Of a stretch of DNA of 36,074 bases, positions 16,675 to 25,473 are shown in pieces. The DNA is from an uncultured Gemmatimonadales bacterium (GTDB lineage Bacteria > Gemmatimonadota > Gemmatimonadetes > Palauibacterales > Palauibacteraceae). The stretch is from NCBI GenBank assembly GCA_947259585.1, contig CAMYMV010000007.1, positions 11,749 to 47,822 on the forward strand, in the 5' to 3' direction. Numbering within the stretch: position 1 is the first letter of the stretch; each line of letters begins with the position of its first letter. The position numbers and the translations under genes were made by a program. The notes below the pieces were generated by a model. That model had not been told where the DNA came from and searched no databases. It was given only the letters and a program-made list of their open reading frames with translations.

Positions 16675-18060
16675 TTGGATCTGAACATCCCCCGTGCCTT
16701 CGAAGAAGCCCGACCGGGCGCCCACGAGCTCTACCGGGAGCACGTCGGCCCGATGTGGGCGAAGATGCTTCGGACGATCGGGTTCGACCGACAATGGGTG
16801 CGGGGAAAGGGACCCTACCTCTGGGACGAGGACGGGGTGCGGTATCTGGATTTCATGAGTGGCTGGGGCGTCTTCAACTTCGGTCGCGCCCATCCGGCGA
16901 TCAGCAGGGCCCTCACCGAAGTCCTCGCCGCCGATCTTCCAAACTGGGCGGCGTTCGACACCCCCCCGCTCGCGGCCCTCCTGGCCGAGGAGCTCACGAG
17001 AGGGCTCCCGGGGCTGGATCGAGTCTACTTCTGCAACTCGGGTACCGAGGCCACGGAAGCGGCGATCAAGTTCGCTCGCGTCGCCACCGGCAAGCACGGC
17101 ATGGTCTACCTCAACCGCGCGTTCCACGGCTTGACGACCGGGGCTTTGGCCGTGAACGGGGACGCGGCCTTCCGCGAGGGCTTCGAACCCTCCCTGCCGA
17201 CGGGAGTGGAGGTCGACGTCAACGACTACGCAGGGTTGGAGCGAGCCTTCGCCGCCGGCGACATCGCTTTGTTCATCTTCGAGCCGATCCAGGGAAAGGG
17301 CGTCTACATCCCCGAGGACGACTTTCTGCGCAAAGCGGAGGAGCTCTGCCGTCGCCACGGCGCTCTGCTCGTGTGCGATGAGGTGCAGACGGGACTCGGA
17401 CGGACGGGAAAACCGTTCGCGTTCGAGTGGGTCGAGGGTCTTCAGCCGGACATCGTCCTGATCTCGAAAGCCCTGTCCGGCGGGTACGTGCCGGTCGGGG
17501 CGATGGTCACCAGAGCCGACGTGCACGAGGCCATGTACACGTCGATGGACCAGGGCGTCCGGCACGCCTGCACCTTTGGCATGGGAGACCTGGCGATGGC
17601 GGCGGGCCTGGCGTCGCTCCGAGTCCTGGACGAAGAGGATCTGGCAGGGAACGCGACGCGCATCGGGGGGATGATCCGGGAAGGGCTCGAGGCGATGATG
17701 CCGCGATTCGAGTTCATGTCCGCGGTTCGGCAACGCGGCCTGATGATCGGCATCGAGTTCGGCGAGCCCAGGGCGCTCGGCCTTCGCGGTGCCTGGTCGA
17801 CCACGCACAGGATCAGCCCGGACCTTTTCGCCCAGGCGATCGTCATCCCCCTCTTCGACGACCACCGCATACTCACTCAGGTGGCCGGCCACCACATGGA
17901 CGTCGTCAAGCTCCTTCCTCCCCTCAACATCACCGAAGCCGATGCGGAGTGGTTTCTCGAGGGCTTCGAGAAGACGATGGAAGCGCTGCACAGATTCCCC
18001 GGACCCGTGTGGGAGCTGGTGAAGAGGCTAGGAAAACACGCGGTAGCGGCCAGGATCTAG
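16675..18060 (+). CDS. Class III aminotransferase
   Basis: A 461-residue PLP-dependent class III (ornithine/GABA-type) aminotransferase. Seen: CNSGTEATEAAIKFAR (cofactor phosphate site), HGLTTGALAVNG, the DEVQTGLGRTG aspartate motif, and the Schiff-base lysine in SKALSGGYVPVGA (K265). The amino donor could be ornithine, putrescine, GABA or similar; sequence alone does not decide. The start is TTG at 16675, with GGAG eight bases upstream. The C-terminal extension (about residues 420-461) is rich in aromatic and basic residues and resembles that of enzymes used in secondary or lipid metabolism. The next gene starts four bases after its stop. Confidence 0.88.
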   Translation: MDLNIPRAFEEARPGAHELYREHVGPMWAKMLRTIGFDRQWVRGKGPYLWDEDGVRYLDFMSGWGVFNFGRAHPAISRALTEVLAADLPNWAAFDTPPLAALLAEELTRGLPGLDRVYFCNSGTEATEAAIKFARVATGKHGMVYLNRAFHGLTTGALAVNGDAAFREGFEPSLPTGVEVDVNDYAGLERAFAAGDIALFIFEPIQGKGVYIPEDDFLRKAEELCRRHGALLVCDEVQTGLGRTGKPFAFEWVEGLQPDIVLISKALSGGYVPVGAMVTRADVHEAMYTSMDQGVRHACTFGMGDLAMAAGLASLRVLDEEDLAGNATRIGGMIREGLEAMMPRFEFMSAVRQRGLMIGIEFGEPRALGLRGAWSTTHRISPDLFAQAIVIPLFDDHRILTQVAGHHMDVVKLLPPLNITEADAEWFLEGFEKTMEALHRFPGPVWELVKRLGKHAVAARI

Positions 18061-18064
18061 CGGC

Positions 18065-18829
18065 GTGGGCGAACGGGATCGTCGGTGGCGCGACTGGAGG
18101 AACCGGGTCTCCGTGCGCACCGGACGACGCTTCCGGAAACCTCTCGCCCTGGGGTTGACCCTCTCCGCCGGTCTCCACCTGGCCGCTTACCCGGTGCTTG
18201 GTCCGTTGAGCATCCCGGGGCTCCCCCACGACGTGGCGCCGCGCTGGTCGATAGCGACCATCGAGCTGCCTCCTCTGGTGAGAATCCCCGAGCCCCCGGA
18301 GCTGGTGGCCCGTCCGGAGCTGCCCTTACCGCCCTCGGTCACGTTTAGCGACGAGCCGAGAATCCAGGCCTCGGTCGCTGCTCCGGGGGAGATGGTCGAC
18401 GTGGGCCCGCCCCCGGACGTGACGTTAGCAGGCGCCGATGTTGGCTTCGTGCGCTACGATGTCCCGCCGCTGCTCGGCAACCGCGGCCAATTCGGACGCA
18501 TGGTGTGGTACTTCTATCCGCTCGAGCTCCAGCGGGCCGGCGTCGAGGGGGCCGTCGAACTCGCGATCTTCATCGACAAGGAAGGTCAGGTCTCCAACGT
18601 CCGAGTCGAGGGCTCGAGCGGGTGGCCGAGAATGGACGAGGCGGCCCTTCAGCTGGCTCACCGCATGGAGTTCCTTCCGGCGCTCATGCGCGATCAGCTC
18701 GTAGGCGTTTGGGTGCGCCAGCGCGTGTGCTTTCTTCTCCCGAAGAGGGATGCCGCCATGACCCCGGCTGCAGCGGCCATTGCGGGCAGTACCGTCGATC
18801 CCTGCTCGACAGTGACGAAGCGCCGCTGA
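18065..18829 (+). CDS. TonB-family C-terminal domain protein
   Basis: A 254-residue protein with a basic N-terminus (residues 1-25), one hydrophobic anchor (about 27-47), and a proline-rich periplasmic stretch (residues 65-100, with PEPPEL, PELPLPP). The C-terminal domain has a TonB-like pattern: QRAGVEGAVELAIFIDKEGQVSNVRVEGSSG, then DEAALQLAHRMEFLPAL. TonB transmits proton-motive force to outer-membrane receptors, but shorter TonB-C proteins often have other roles, and no ExbB/ExbD is nearby. The start is GTG at 18065, four bases after the aminotransferase stop, so the two are probably co-translated although no functional link is known. Confidence 0.75.
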   Translation: MGERDRRWRDWRNRVSVRTGRRFRKPLALGLTLSAGLHLAAYPVLGPLSIPGLPHDVAPRWSIATIELPPLVRIPEPPELVARPELPLPPSVTFSDEPRIQASVAAPGEMVDVGPPPDVTLAGADVGFVRYDVPPLLGNRGQFGRMVWYFYPLELQRAGVEGAVELAIFIDKEGQVSNVRVEGSSGWPRMDEAALQLAHRMEFLPALMRDQLVGVWVRQRVCFLLPKRDAAMTPAAAAIAGSTVDPCSTVTKRR

Positions 18830-18866
18830 GGCGACGCTCCGTCATTTCTTCCCCGTCTTTCCTGGG

Positions 18867-20771
18867 CTACTCCGTGCCCGCGTTCCGGCGCTCCATCAGC
18901 AACTCGACCGATCGCTTCGGGTTGATCAGCCGTCGCCGGCCGTCCTCGCTTACGTCGGCTGCCTCCTCGATGAGCGCGATGACCTCCGGAGGAGTGAGCG
19001 ATGGGTCGAGGGCGATCAGCTTCGCGGCGAGGTTCACGACGTTGGGCGCCGCCATCGAGGTGCCGGAGAAGGGAAGACGCTCCCCGCCGGGAATGTAGCT
19101 CTCGACCTCGAAGCCGTTCGAGTGCACGTCGACGGTCGGCCCATAGCTGGTAAAGCTCGTCTCCTCACCGGCCTGGTCGACCGCGGCCGCCGTAATGACG
19201 TTGGGGAGCTCGATCGACGACGGGATGAACTCGTCGAAGGTGGCATCCGTGTCCGAGTTCCCGGCCGCCGGGACGAAGAGGATCTCGGGCGCGCTGCTGA
19301 AGGCGCCCTCCATCCCGGTGATCATGATGTCGAACACCTCGCGAGCCATCGCCTTCCGCTCCTCGGAGTCCGATCCGATCCCGCTTGTCGCGAACATGCC
19401 CTCGAGCTCGGGCGGGCTGAAGCCCCAGCTCATGTTGACCACCCGCACGCCGTGGCGGCGAAGGTACGCCATGATGTCCGTCATGTTGGCGACCCAACGC
19501 TCCGCATCCTCCTTGAACATCGGGGGCGGGATCATCTCGTACGGGAAGGCCTGGCGCACCACCAGCACGCGCGCCCCCGGGTTTTCCTCCACCGCGATGC
19601 CCGCCACGTGCGTCCCGTGCGAGTAGATCGAGAACAGGCCGAGCTCTTCGATGAACGGCTTCACCTCATCGGGCTGCATCCCTGACATCTGCTGCTTGAG
19701 CGCCTGCGATTCCGGGCTGTCGATCCCGGCCTGGAGATCGTTCAGTCCCTTGATCTGGTCCGTCATCTGAGGGAGCCGTGCGCTGGCGGTCTCGGCCAGC
19801 GGGTAGAGCGCTCCCGTCGTCTTCGTGCCGTCCCACTCGAAGGCGATCCCGTGAACATCGTCCACGAAACCGTTGCCGTCGTTGTCCATGCCGTCGAGCC
19901 GCTCTGCCTGGTTCCGGAACATTCGGTCGCCGTAAACCTCCGGATCCACGCCGGTGTCCCAGATCGCCACGAGCACGGGCTGGGCGTCGGCGTTCGCGCT
20001 GAGGTCGACCGACCGGGCTGCCCAGATGTCGGGCTTCTCCGTCCGGTTACTCTCGATGTACGCCTGCAGGACGCTGACGATCTGACCCCGATAGGGCAGC
20101 ACGACGTCCACGGCGGTGCGCATGTTGATCAGGCCGTCGGCCATATTGCCGCTGACGTTGCCCGTCTTCTCGACGGACGGGTCCATCTGGTTCTGGATGA
20201 TCCCGAGAAAGAGATTCTCGCTGATGATCTCCATCGAGCCCTTCATCGCCTCCACGTCATCCTGCACGACGTCCCAGGGCAGCTTCCCGACGGACGCGGC
20301 GAAATCGGTTCGAAAGGCCGCGTTGCGTGCCGGGTCGCCCTCGGGCGCCGCCTTCGCCGCGTAGGCGATGGCGTGCACGACAAGTCCGGACATCAGCTTC
20401 GCCGCGGGCTTTTCCTCCAGCTCGCGGACCTTGTCGCTGTACACGAGCGCCTGATCGAAGTCGCCGTTCAGCAGCGCGAGGCCCTGCAGAAGGCTATAGA
20501 GGCTTCTCAGCGTCGCTGCGTCCTCGATCTCGTAGGTTGCGAGCACCTCGCGGGCGTCGACCGCCACGCGCTCCGCGAACGGCATGAACGCCTCGCGCGA
20601 CGAGAACAACGCGCTGGGGATGTAACCGATCTCGTATGTGTGGCGGGGCATATCGTCTTGTGATCGTACGACCTTCTTTTCTCCAGCGTCCTGCCCGGCG
20701 GCTCCCGCCGGGAGCGCCATCAGGGCGGCGGCGAGCAGTGGGATGATGCGGTGCGTTCGTACGGCTTTCAC
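18867..20771 (-). CDS. Exported subtilisin-like (S8) serine peptidase
   Basis: A 634-residue secreted protein with a signal peptide (about 1-26, ending GAAGQ), a 240-residue N-terminal region of helical character, and an S8 peptidase domain. The catalytic triad is D272 in WDTGVD, H385 in SHGTHVAG and S572 in SGTSMAAP; the oxyanion asparagine is N505 in AAGNSD. The Asp-His distance (113 residues) is well above the usual 30-60, owing to an insert after DNDGNGFVDDVHG that is rich in Gln, Asp and Leu. The C-terminus is short, without a sorting domain. The start is GTG at 20771, preceded by AAAGGAG at good spacing. It is probably co-transcribed with the DUF6116-like gene 35 bases upstream. Confidence 0.9.
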   Translation of the reverse strand: MKAVRTHRIIPLLAAALMALPAGAAGQDAGEKKVVRSQDDMPRHTYEIGYIPSALFSSREAFMPFAERVAVDAREVLATYEIEDAATLRSLYSLLQGLALLNGDFDQALVYSDKVRELEEKPAAKLMSGLVVHAIAYAAKAAPEGDPARNAAFRTDFAASVGKLPWDVVQDDVEAMKGSMEIISENLFLGIIQNQMDPSVEKTGNVSGNMADGLINMRTAVDVVLPYRGQIVSVLQAYIESNRTEKPDIWAARSVDLSANADAQPVLVAIWDTGVDPEVYGDRMFRNQAERLDGMDNDGNGFVDDVHGIAFEWDGTKTTGALYPLAETASARLPQMTDQIKGLNDLQAGIDSPESQALKQQMSGMQPDEVKPFIEELGLFSIYSHGTHVAGIAVEENPGARVLVVRQAFPYEMIPPPMFKEDAERWVANMTDIMAYLRRHGVRVVNMSWGFSPPELEGMFATSGIGSDSEERKAMAREVFDIMITGMEGAFSSAPEILFVPAAGNSDTDATFDEFIPSSIELPNVITAAAVDQAGEETSFTSYGPTVDVHSNGFEVESYIPGGERLPFSGTSMAAPNVVNLAAKLIALDPSLTPPEVIALIEEAADVSEDGRRRLINPKRSVELLMERRNAGTE

Positions 20772-20806
20772 GCTGTGCTCCTTTGCTCGTTTCGGATGAC
20801 ACCTCG

Positions 20807-21076
20807 TCAGCTTCGGTCTGACTCTCGGCGGTCGTTCGGTTCAGCTACCCCCTCCCCGGAAGCGAGATTCTTCGAGCCCGACACCCGCCTCCTGCGCCAC
20901 GTTCCGAACAGCGCGGTGAGCAGGCCGAGCAGGATCTCGTCCGCGAACGGAACGAGGTCGGGGAGGATCAGATCACCAATGAAGAGGATTGCCGTGGCCA
21001 GGAACAGATATGGAAAACGAAGCCGCGAGGCGTAGCGTACGACCAGCGCTCCGACGCCGATCCTCTTCCCACTCAC
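20807..21076 (-). CDS. DUF6116-like small membrane protein
   Basis: An 89-residue protein with a conserved-looking core RLRFPYLFLATAILFIGDL followed by LPDLVPFADEILLGLLTALF, that is, two short hydrophobic segments joined by an aspartate- and proline-rich turn. This pattern matches what I know of DUF6116 proteins. The tail after residue 60 is polar and disordered. The GTG start at 21076 has only a weak GGTGAG upstream. Its spacing to both neighbours on the same strand is about 35 bases. Function is unknown. Confidence 0.6.
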   Translation of the reverse strand: MSGKRIGVGALVVRYASRLRFPYLFLATAILFIGDLILPDLVPFADEILLGLLTALFGTWRRRRVSGSKNLASGEGVAEPNDRRESDRS

Positions 21077-21110
21077 GTCGGCTCACCGAATCCGGCTGCC
21101 GGGGCCGGCT

Positions 21111-21614
21111 TCATTCGGGTTCGCCCTCCATGGCGAGCGGGGTGTTCGAGTTCCAGATATCACGTACGATCTGCCAGGAGCCATCCGGCTGCGCCTTCCA
21201 GATCGCCACGTACTTGCCTTCCTCCGTGATGGCGATGCCCGAGTCCTTCAGCGTGCCTGCGAAAAGGTACGTGCCCCAGTCGACGGCCATGTCGCCCATC
21301 AGATAATGGCCCTCGGAACTGCTGCTCAGGTTGACCGTCATCACCGCGAAATTCTCCGCCGCGTCGGCGATGATGGCCGCGCGGCCACCCAATGGCGAGG
21401 CGTTGGGCGGCATCGAGACGGCGTCGACGGCGTACAGCATACCCATGGCTTCCGCGTCGCCGGCGTTCGTCGCCGCGTCATAGGCTTCGTTCATCAGGGC
21501 GAAATCCGGTGTCCCGTACTGGGCGTCGGCCGCGGTCTCGGTGTCCCGGGGCTGGCAGGCCGCGAGCGTCAGGCCGGCGATCAGCGCGAACAAGGTGGCG
21601 AATCGGGTTTTCAT
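21111..21614 (-). CDS. SnoaL/DUF4440-like lipoprotein
   Basis: A 167-residue protein with a lipoprotein signal (MKTRFATLFALIAGLTLAAC, lipobox LAAC, C20). The domain resembles the NTF2-like SnoaL/DUF4440 fold: ALMNEAYDAATNAGDAEAMGMLYAVDAVSMPP, then GGRAAI, and near the end YVAIWKAQPDGSWQIVRDIWNS. These cone-shaped domains bind small hydrophobic ligands and many are non-catalytic. The ATG at 21614 has AGGAGG six bases upstream, so the longer open frame to 21692 is rejected. It precedes the DUF6116-like and subtilase genes. Confidence 0.8.
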   Translation of the reverse strand: MKTRFATLFALIAGLTLAACQPRDTETAADAQYGTPDFALMNEAYDAATNAGDAEAMGMLYAVDAVSMPPNASPLGGRAAIIADAAENFAVMTVNLSSSSEGHYLMGDMAVDWGTYLFAGTLKDSGIAITEEGKYVAIWKAQPDGSWQIVRDIWNSNTPLAMEGEPE

Positions 21615-21693
21615 CGGATCCTCCTGCGGCTGTGCTCGAGGGACGGCATTGCAGTTGAATGAAGATGGGGAGTACGCCCCGCCCGAGTCCATA

Positions 21694-23112
21694 TCAGACC
21701 TCTTTTTCCTTCCATCTGCCGCGGCGAAAGAGCAGGATGCCGATTACTGCCGACAGCGAGTAGGCGATGGCGATCGCCCAGTAAACGCCCACCGGCCCCA
21801 GTCCAATGGTCCGGGCGAGGATCCAGGCGAGCGGGAGCTGGAAGAGCCAGAAGATGACGAAGTTGAGCTTCGTCGGGGTGGCGGTGTCACCGGCCCCGTT
21901 GAACGCCTGCAGCATCACCATCCCCCAGGCGTAGAACACATACCCGTAGCTGATGATCCGCAGGGCGCTGGTCCCCGCGGCGTGCGACTCCGGTTCGGAG
22001 ATGAAGGGTGCGATGATCTGGGGCGCGAAGGTCACGAAGAGCACCGTGATGACCGTCATGAACAGCATGTTCCAGGCGCCCGTGACGTATACCGCCCGTT
22101 CAGCTCTCTCCGGCTTCCGGGCCCCGAGGTTCTGACCGACCAGCGTCGCGGCCGCGTTGCTTAGACCCCAGGCCGGCATGATGATGAAAATGACGACGCG
22201 GATCGCGACGACGTAGCCGGCAAGGACCGCGGTGCCGAAGCCGGCCAGGATGCGGATCAGGCCTATGTAACTCGCCTGGGAGACGAGCAGCTGCCCCACG
22301 CCGCCGCCCGAGATGCGGAGGAGGCGCCGCACGATGTGCAGGTCGAGCCGCACGTCGGATGCTCTGACTCGTAGCCGCCGACCGCGGGAGAGGCCCCAGA
22401 ACTGATAGGCGACGCCCGTACCGCGGCCGATGGTCGTGGCCACCGCGGCTCCGGTGAGGCCGAGTTCCGGAAAGGGCCCGAGACCGAAGATCAACAGGGG
22501 ATCGAGGACGATGTTGATACCGTTGGCCAGCCACACCGAGCGCATCGCCATCGCCGCGTCTCCCGCACCCCGGTAGATGGCGTTGTTCAGGAAGAGGAGG
22601 ACGATGACACCCATCGTGCCGTACATCACGCGGGTATACGTGCTCCCGATCTCCACCGTCTCGGGCGTGGCTCCCATCATGCGAAGCAGCTGAGGCGCCC
22701 ATATGACGCCGGCAGCTCCCAGGACGATGGAGGTCACGATTCCCACGGCGATCGCCTGCACGGCGGTCCTGGCCGCGGCTCGCTCGTTCTTCTCGCCGAA
22801 CCGGCGGGCCACCATGGCGGTCGTTGACATGCTGAGCCCGATCGCGATCGCGTAGATGATCTCCAGCACGGACTCGGTGAGGCCTACGGCAGCGAGCGCC
22901 TCGCCCCCCAGACGTGCGACGAAGAAAGCGTCCGCGACCGCGAAGGCGGACTCCCCTGCCATCTCCAACACCATCGGGATGGCCAGCAGCGCGACGGCAC
23001 GGTTCAGGCTGCCCTTCGTGTAGTCCCGCTCGCTGCCGCTGAGCGCCTCTCGGATGGACGCCCAAAGGCCCGAAGAGCTTTCCGGAGTTTCGTCGGGGGC
23101 TACGGTGCTCAA
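21694..23112 (-). CDS. MATE family efflux transporter
   Basis: A 472-residue multidrug and toxin extrusion protein with about twelve hydrophobic segments in two similar halves. It begins with SLNRAVALLAIPMVLEMAGESAFAVADAFFVARLGGEALAAVGL, the family's opening block, and the internal repeat starts near residue 255 (RLLRISGGGVGQLLVSQASY). Members export cationic drugs or metabolites by Na+ or H+ antiport. The start is a TTG at 23112 without a good Shine-Dalgarno; no better candidate lies upstream. The 354-base spacer upstream (23113-23466) has strong RNA-like secondary structure that could serve this gene on the reverse strand or the next gene on the forward strand. Confidence 0.9.
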   Translation of the reverse strand: MSTVAPDETPESSSGLWASIREALSGSERDYTKGSLNRAVALLAIPMVLEMAGESAFAVADAFFVARLGGEALAAVGLTESVLEIIYAIAIGLSMSTTAMVARRFGEKNERAAARTAVQAIAVGIVTSIVLGAAGVIWAPQLLRMMGATPETVEIGSTYTRVMYGTMGVIVLLFLNNAIYRGAGDAAMAMRSVWLANGINIVLDPLLIFGLGPFPELGLTGAAVATTIGRGTGVAYQFWGLSRGRRLRVRASDVRLDLHIVRRLLRISGGGVGQLLVSQASYIGLIRILAGFGTAVLAGYVVAIRVVIFIIMPAWGLSNAAATLVGQNLGARKPERAERAVYVTGAWNMLFMTVITVLFVTFAPQIIAPFISEPESHAAGTSALRIISYGYVFYAWGMVMLQAFNGAGDTATPTKLNFVIFWLFQLPLAWILARTIGLGPVGVYWAIAIAYSLSAVIGILLFRRGRWKEKEV

Positions 23113-23173
23113 TCGGCAGCGTCCGGCTCACGTGGCTCAGACTGGATCCGTCACGGCGGACCCGGCGTGGGGC

Positions 23174-23346
23174 CAAGACTAGCCTGGCCGCCTGCCGTTG
23201 CGCGAATTCGACTCGCTGGCAGGTCTTGAATTTGCACTCCTGAAGGTGGGCCTCACGCTCCACGTGACCATCTCGAGGGCCGGTCACGAGGAGTGCACGC
23301 TGTCGTGACTCAAAGCCCGGAGCCTGCAATTCATTTAATGGCAGGC
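23174..23346. ncRNA. Structured spacer with three-way junction
   Basis: The 354-base gene-free spacer 23113-23466 contains consecutive perfect helices. CAAGA/TCTTG (23174-23178, 23224-23228) stacks on CCTGCC/GGCAGG (23191-23196, 23218-23223). TGCACTCCT/AGGAGTGCA (23233-23241, 23289-23297) encloses one hairpin at 23246-23263 and another, GTGACC/GGTCAC (23264-23269, 23282-23287), making a three-way junction. Then GCCTGC/GCAGGC (23322-23327, 23341-23346). The helices are almost all Watson-Crick, so the transcribed strand is not decided. It could be a leader of the MATE gene (reverse) or of the membrane protein at 23467 (forward), or a free RNA. Confidence 0.38.
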
Positions 23347-23466
23347 GGTTACGGGACCGTCGGCCAACCGGCGCGGATCGAGACGGCGCCCAACGGCCCC
23401 ACCATGGGCGGGATCACTGAGATCTCGACCCGATACTTTTTTACGAAACGGGCGCTCGAGGTCGTA

Positions 23467-24717
23467 ATGAGCGAGAAACGAGTCCAGGAGCCCGATTCGA
23501 TGGACCAGCTCATGGAGCTGCAGTCCCGACTACGGGAGCTTACCGAGGCCAAGAAGGCCAAGTGGAGAGAACTCGGAAGACCTCTTCCCGATAGCGTCAG
23601 CCCGGAGGCCTCGGATCCGACGCATCCCGACGCTGGGGATACTGGACAAAACGGAACGGGGATGGCCGCAACTCCGCCCGGCGCCGATGCTGTGTCGACG
23701 CCTTCGGCGGCCTCTGTGGTCGGCCGTGAAATGGCCGGTGAGGTGGCCGTTGAGAAAGCTGATGCAACGGCTGGTGAGATGACCGGCGAGAAGACCGAGA
23801 CGGCCGTCTCCGCCGCTCCGGATCCGACCGACAAGCGCTTCGCCAGGCGGCGGGATGCCAGCGCGGAGTGGGCACGGGAGGCGCGTAGGAAGGCCGGAGA
23901 AGCGCGCCAGTGGGCCGGTGCGTTCTGGCGCCAGGCGATCGGGCAGGTTGGCGACCTGACCGGGGGGCTTGGAGCCCGCCACGGGAAGCCGAGACCGCGA
24001 CCGGGTGATCCGGTCACGGCCGAGGAGCTGATCGACGACCGGAGTTTGGGGGCTCGGCTGCTGGGGGCCGCCGTCTTCTTCGTGGGCGTCGTCGCGATCG
24101 GCGCTGTGGCTCTCGTCCAGCTCGGGAAGCTCGAGATCCCCTGGCTGGAGGACAACGCGCTCCCCGCTGCGACGGCGACCGCCGGCTCCGGGATCGATGC
24201 GGCCGGCGGAGCCTCTCTCACGGAGGAGTTGTCAGGGGAGCAGAACGCCGCCGACGCTCTGGAGGCCGAGCCAGATGTGGGAGGCTCCGACACCGAATCG
24301 GTCGCGGACGTCGGGCCGGTTGCTTCGGAAGGCTCCTCTGCGGCTCTTGAATCCGAGCCGGCGAGCGTGATCGCGGGGAACGAATCGGGTTCGAGCGAGA
24401 CCAGCGAGGCCGTTGCCCGGGAGGTGCTCGACTTCACACGCCTTCAGGGAGAGCTCGCGTTCCTCATCGGAGAGTACGACATCGTGAGGGACGGGTTCGA
24501 GAGCGGCGAAGTTGGTTGTGAGGAGCTGAGCGCACGCTATACGAGCGTTGACAGCGCGCACCTTCTCATGTCACGGGTTGTCGCACGCTGGCGTCAGGTG
24601 CCGTACCGTCAGGTGAAGGCGTACGAGGAGATTTCGGGGATGGTCGACGGTACGCTCCGGCACTACGCGGCCAGCGGCTGCGGACTCGATCCCAGCGAGC
24701 TCCCTGGAGGGGAGTAG
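23467..24717 (+). CDS. Single-pass membrane protein with C-terminal Cys-pair module (protein A)
   Basis: Unrecognised protein of 416 residues. Residues 1-40 are a short coiled-coil-like helix (MDQLMELQSRLRELTEAKK). Residues 45-120 are low-complexity (Ala, Thr, Glu, Pro). Residues 125-160 are a basic, tryptophan-rich helix. A transmembrane segment lies at about 196-218, followed by an acidic, serine- and alanine-rich linker (230-325). The C-terminal helical module (about 330-405) has C351 and C405, 54 residues apart, ending ASGC. By the positive-inside rule the Cys module is outside the cytoplasm, where a disulfide is plausible. The ATG at 23467 has GAGG six bases upstream; the open frame before it is not coding-like. 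The same module occurs in the JAMM protein at 30094. Confidence 0.72.
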   Translation: MSEKRVQEPDSMDQLMELQSRLRELTEAKKAKWRELGRPLPDSVSPEASDPTHPDAGDTGQNGTGMAATPPGADAVSTPSAASVVGREMAGEVAVEKADATAGEMTGEKTETAVSAAPDPTDKRFARRRDASAEWAREARRKAGEARQWAGAFWRQAIGQVGDLTGGLGARHGKPRPRPGDPVTAEELIDDRSLGARLLGAAVFFVGVVAIGAVALVQLGKLEIPWLEDNALPAATATAGSGIDAAGGASLTEELSGEQNAADALEAEPDVGGSDTESVADVGPVASEGSSAALESEPASVIAGNESGSSETSEAVAREVLDFTRLQGELAFLIGEYDIVRDGFESGEVGCEELSARYTSVDSAHLLMSRVVARWRQVPYRQVKAYEEISGMVDGTLRHYAASGCGLDPSELPGGE

Positions 24718-24718
24718 T

Positions 24719-25339
24719 TTACTCTCCTCCCTCGGAGCCCTCGCGAACGATCATGATGTGGGAGAACAGCTCGCCCGAGTTCATCACCCAGGGCATGTCG
24801 CCCTGGCGCTCCGTCGGGAGGCCCATCGCCTCGGCTGTCTGGTAGGGTGTGAAGATGATCCGAAGTTGGCTGACCTCGCCGCTCGTCTGCCCGGTAGCCG
24901 GATCGTAGCTGCCCGCCGGCCCGTTGATCACGTGAAGCACGGCCGGCTGCTCGGGTAGCACGACCTTCCCGGCCTCGACCTCCTCCTCGAGACGCCGGTC
25001 TCTCTCCGCCTCCTCCAGGTTCTCCTCACCCAGCTCCCGGCTGCGTGAGAGCAGGGGATGCAGAGGCTCGGGATAGCACACCACCCTGAATCGCTCGTCG
25101 CCGGGCTCGTCCGCGATACAGATCATGCCGTTGGTACCTTCGCGAAGATCGGTGCGCTCGCCCGACTCGTTCCACCCGATCACCGTGGCGTCGGCCCTCA
25201 TCTCATCAGGCAGCGGGAGGGTGGCCGACGCCATCTGAGCTTCGGCGGTCGGAGCCTGGGCCAGCATCGAAGGGGCTTCGACCAGGATCAGGACGAAGAG
25301 TGCGACGAACAGCTTCGGACCGAGTTGGATGGGGCGCAT
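24719..25339 (-). CDS. Secreted hypothetical protein
   Basis: A 206-residue protein with a clear signal peptide (MRPIQLGPKLFVALFVLILV..., cleavage near residue 28 at MLAQA). The mature part has two cysteines close together (ICIADEPGDERFRVVCYPE), a charged helix (GEENLEEAERDRRLEEEVEAG), and a C-terminal region rich in beta-strand residues with PWVMNSGELFSHIMI. No family is recognised. The ATG at 25339 has GGAG six bases upstream. Its stop is one base from the stop of protein A on the other strand. Confidence 0.65.
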   Translation of the reverse strand: MRPIQLGPKLFVALFVLILVEAPSMLAQAPTAEAQMASATLPLPDEMRADATVIGWNESGERTDLREGTNGMICIADEPGDERFRVVCYPEPLHPLLSRSRELGEENLEEAERDRRLEEEVEAGKVVLPEQPAVLHVINGPAGSYDPATGQTSGEVSQLRIIFTPYQTAEAMGLPTERQGDMPWVMNSGELFSHIMIVREGSEGGE

Positions 25340-25473
25340 ATGCAGCTCCGGCCGTCTGGAGGCGGTCTTTCCCGCGTCACGGGGGTGGCCCGGAGGATGA
25401 GGCCGGCGCGGCCCGTTCGCAACGGCTATTCGCGGCAGTTCCCGGAAGCTGACGCGCGCGGATCCGACGCCGC

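Noticed and set aside
15559..17991. 810-codon open frame on the reverse strand
   Set aside because: It runs antisense through the dikinase, the EF-like gene and the aminotransferase. Composition is Arg/His/Gln-rich with no domain.
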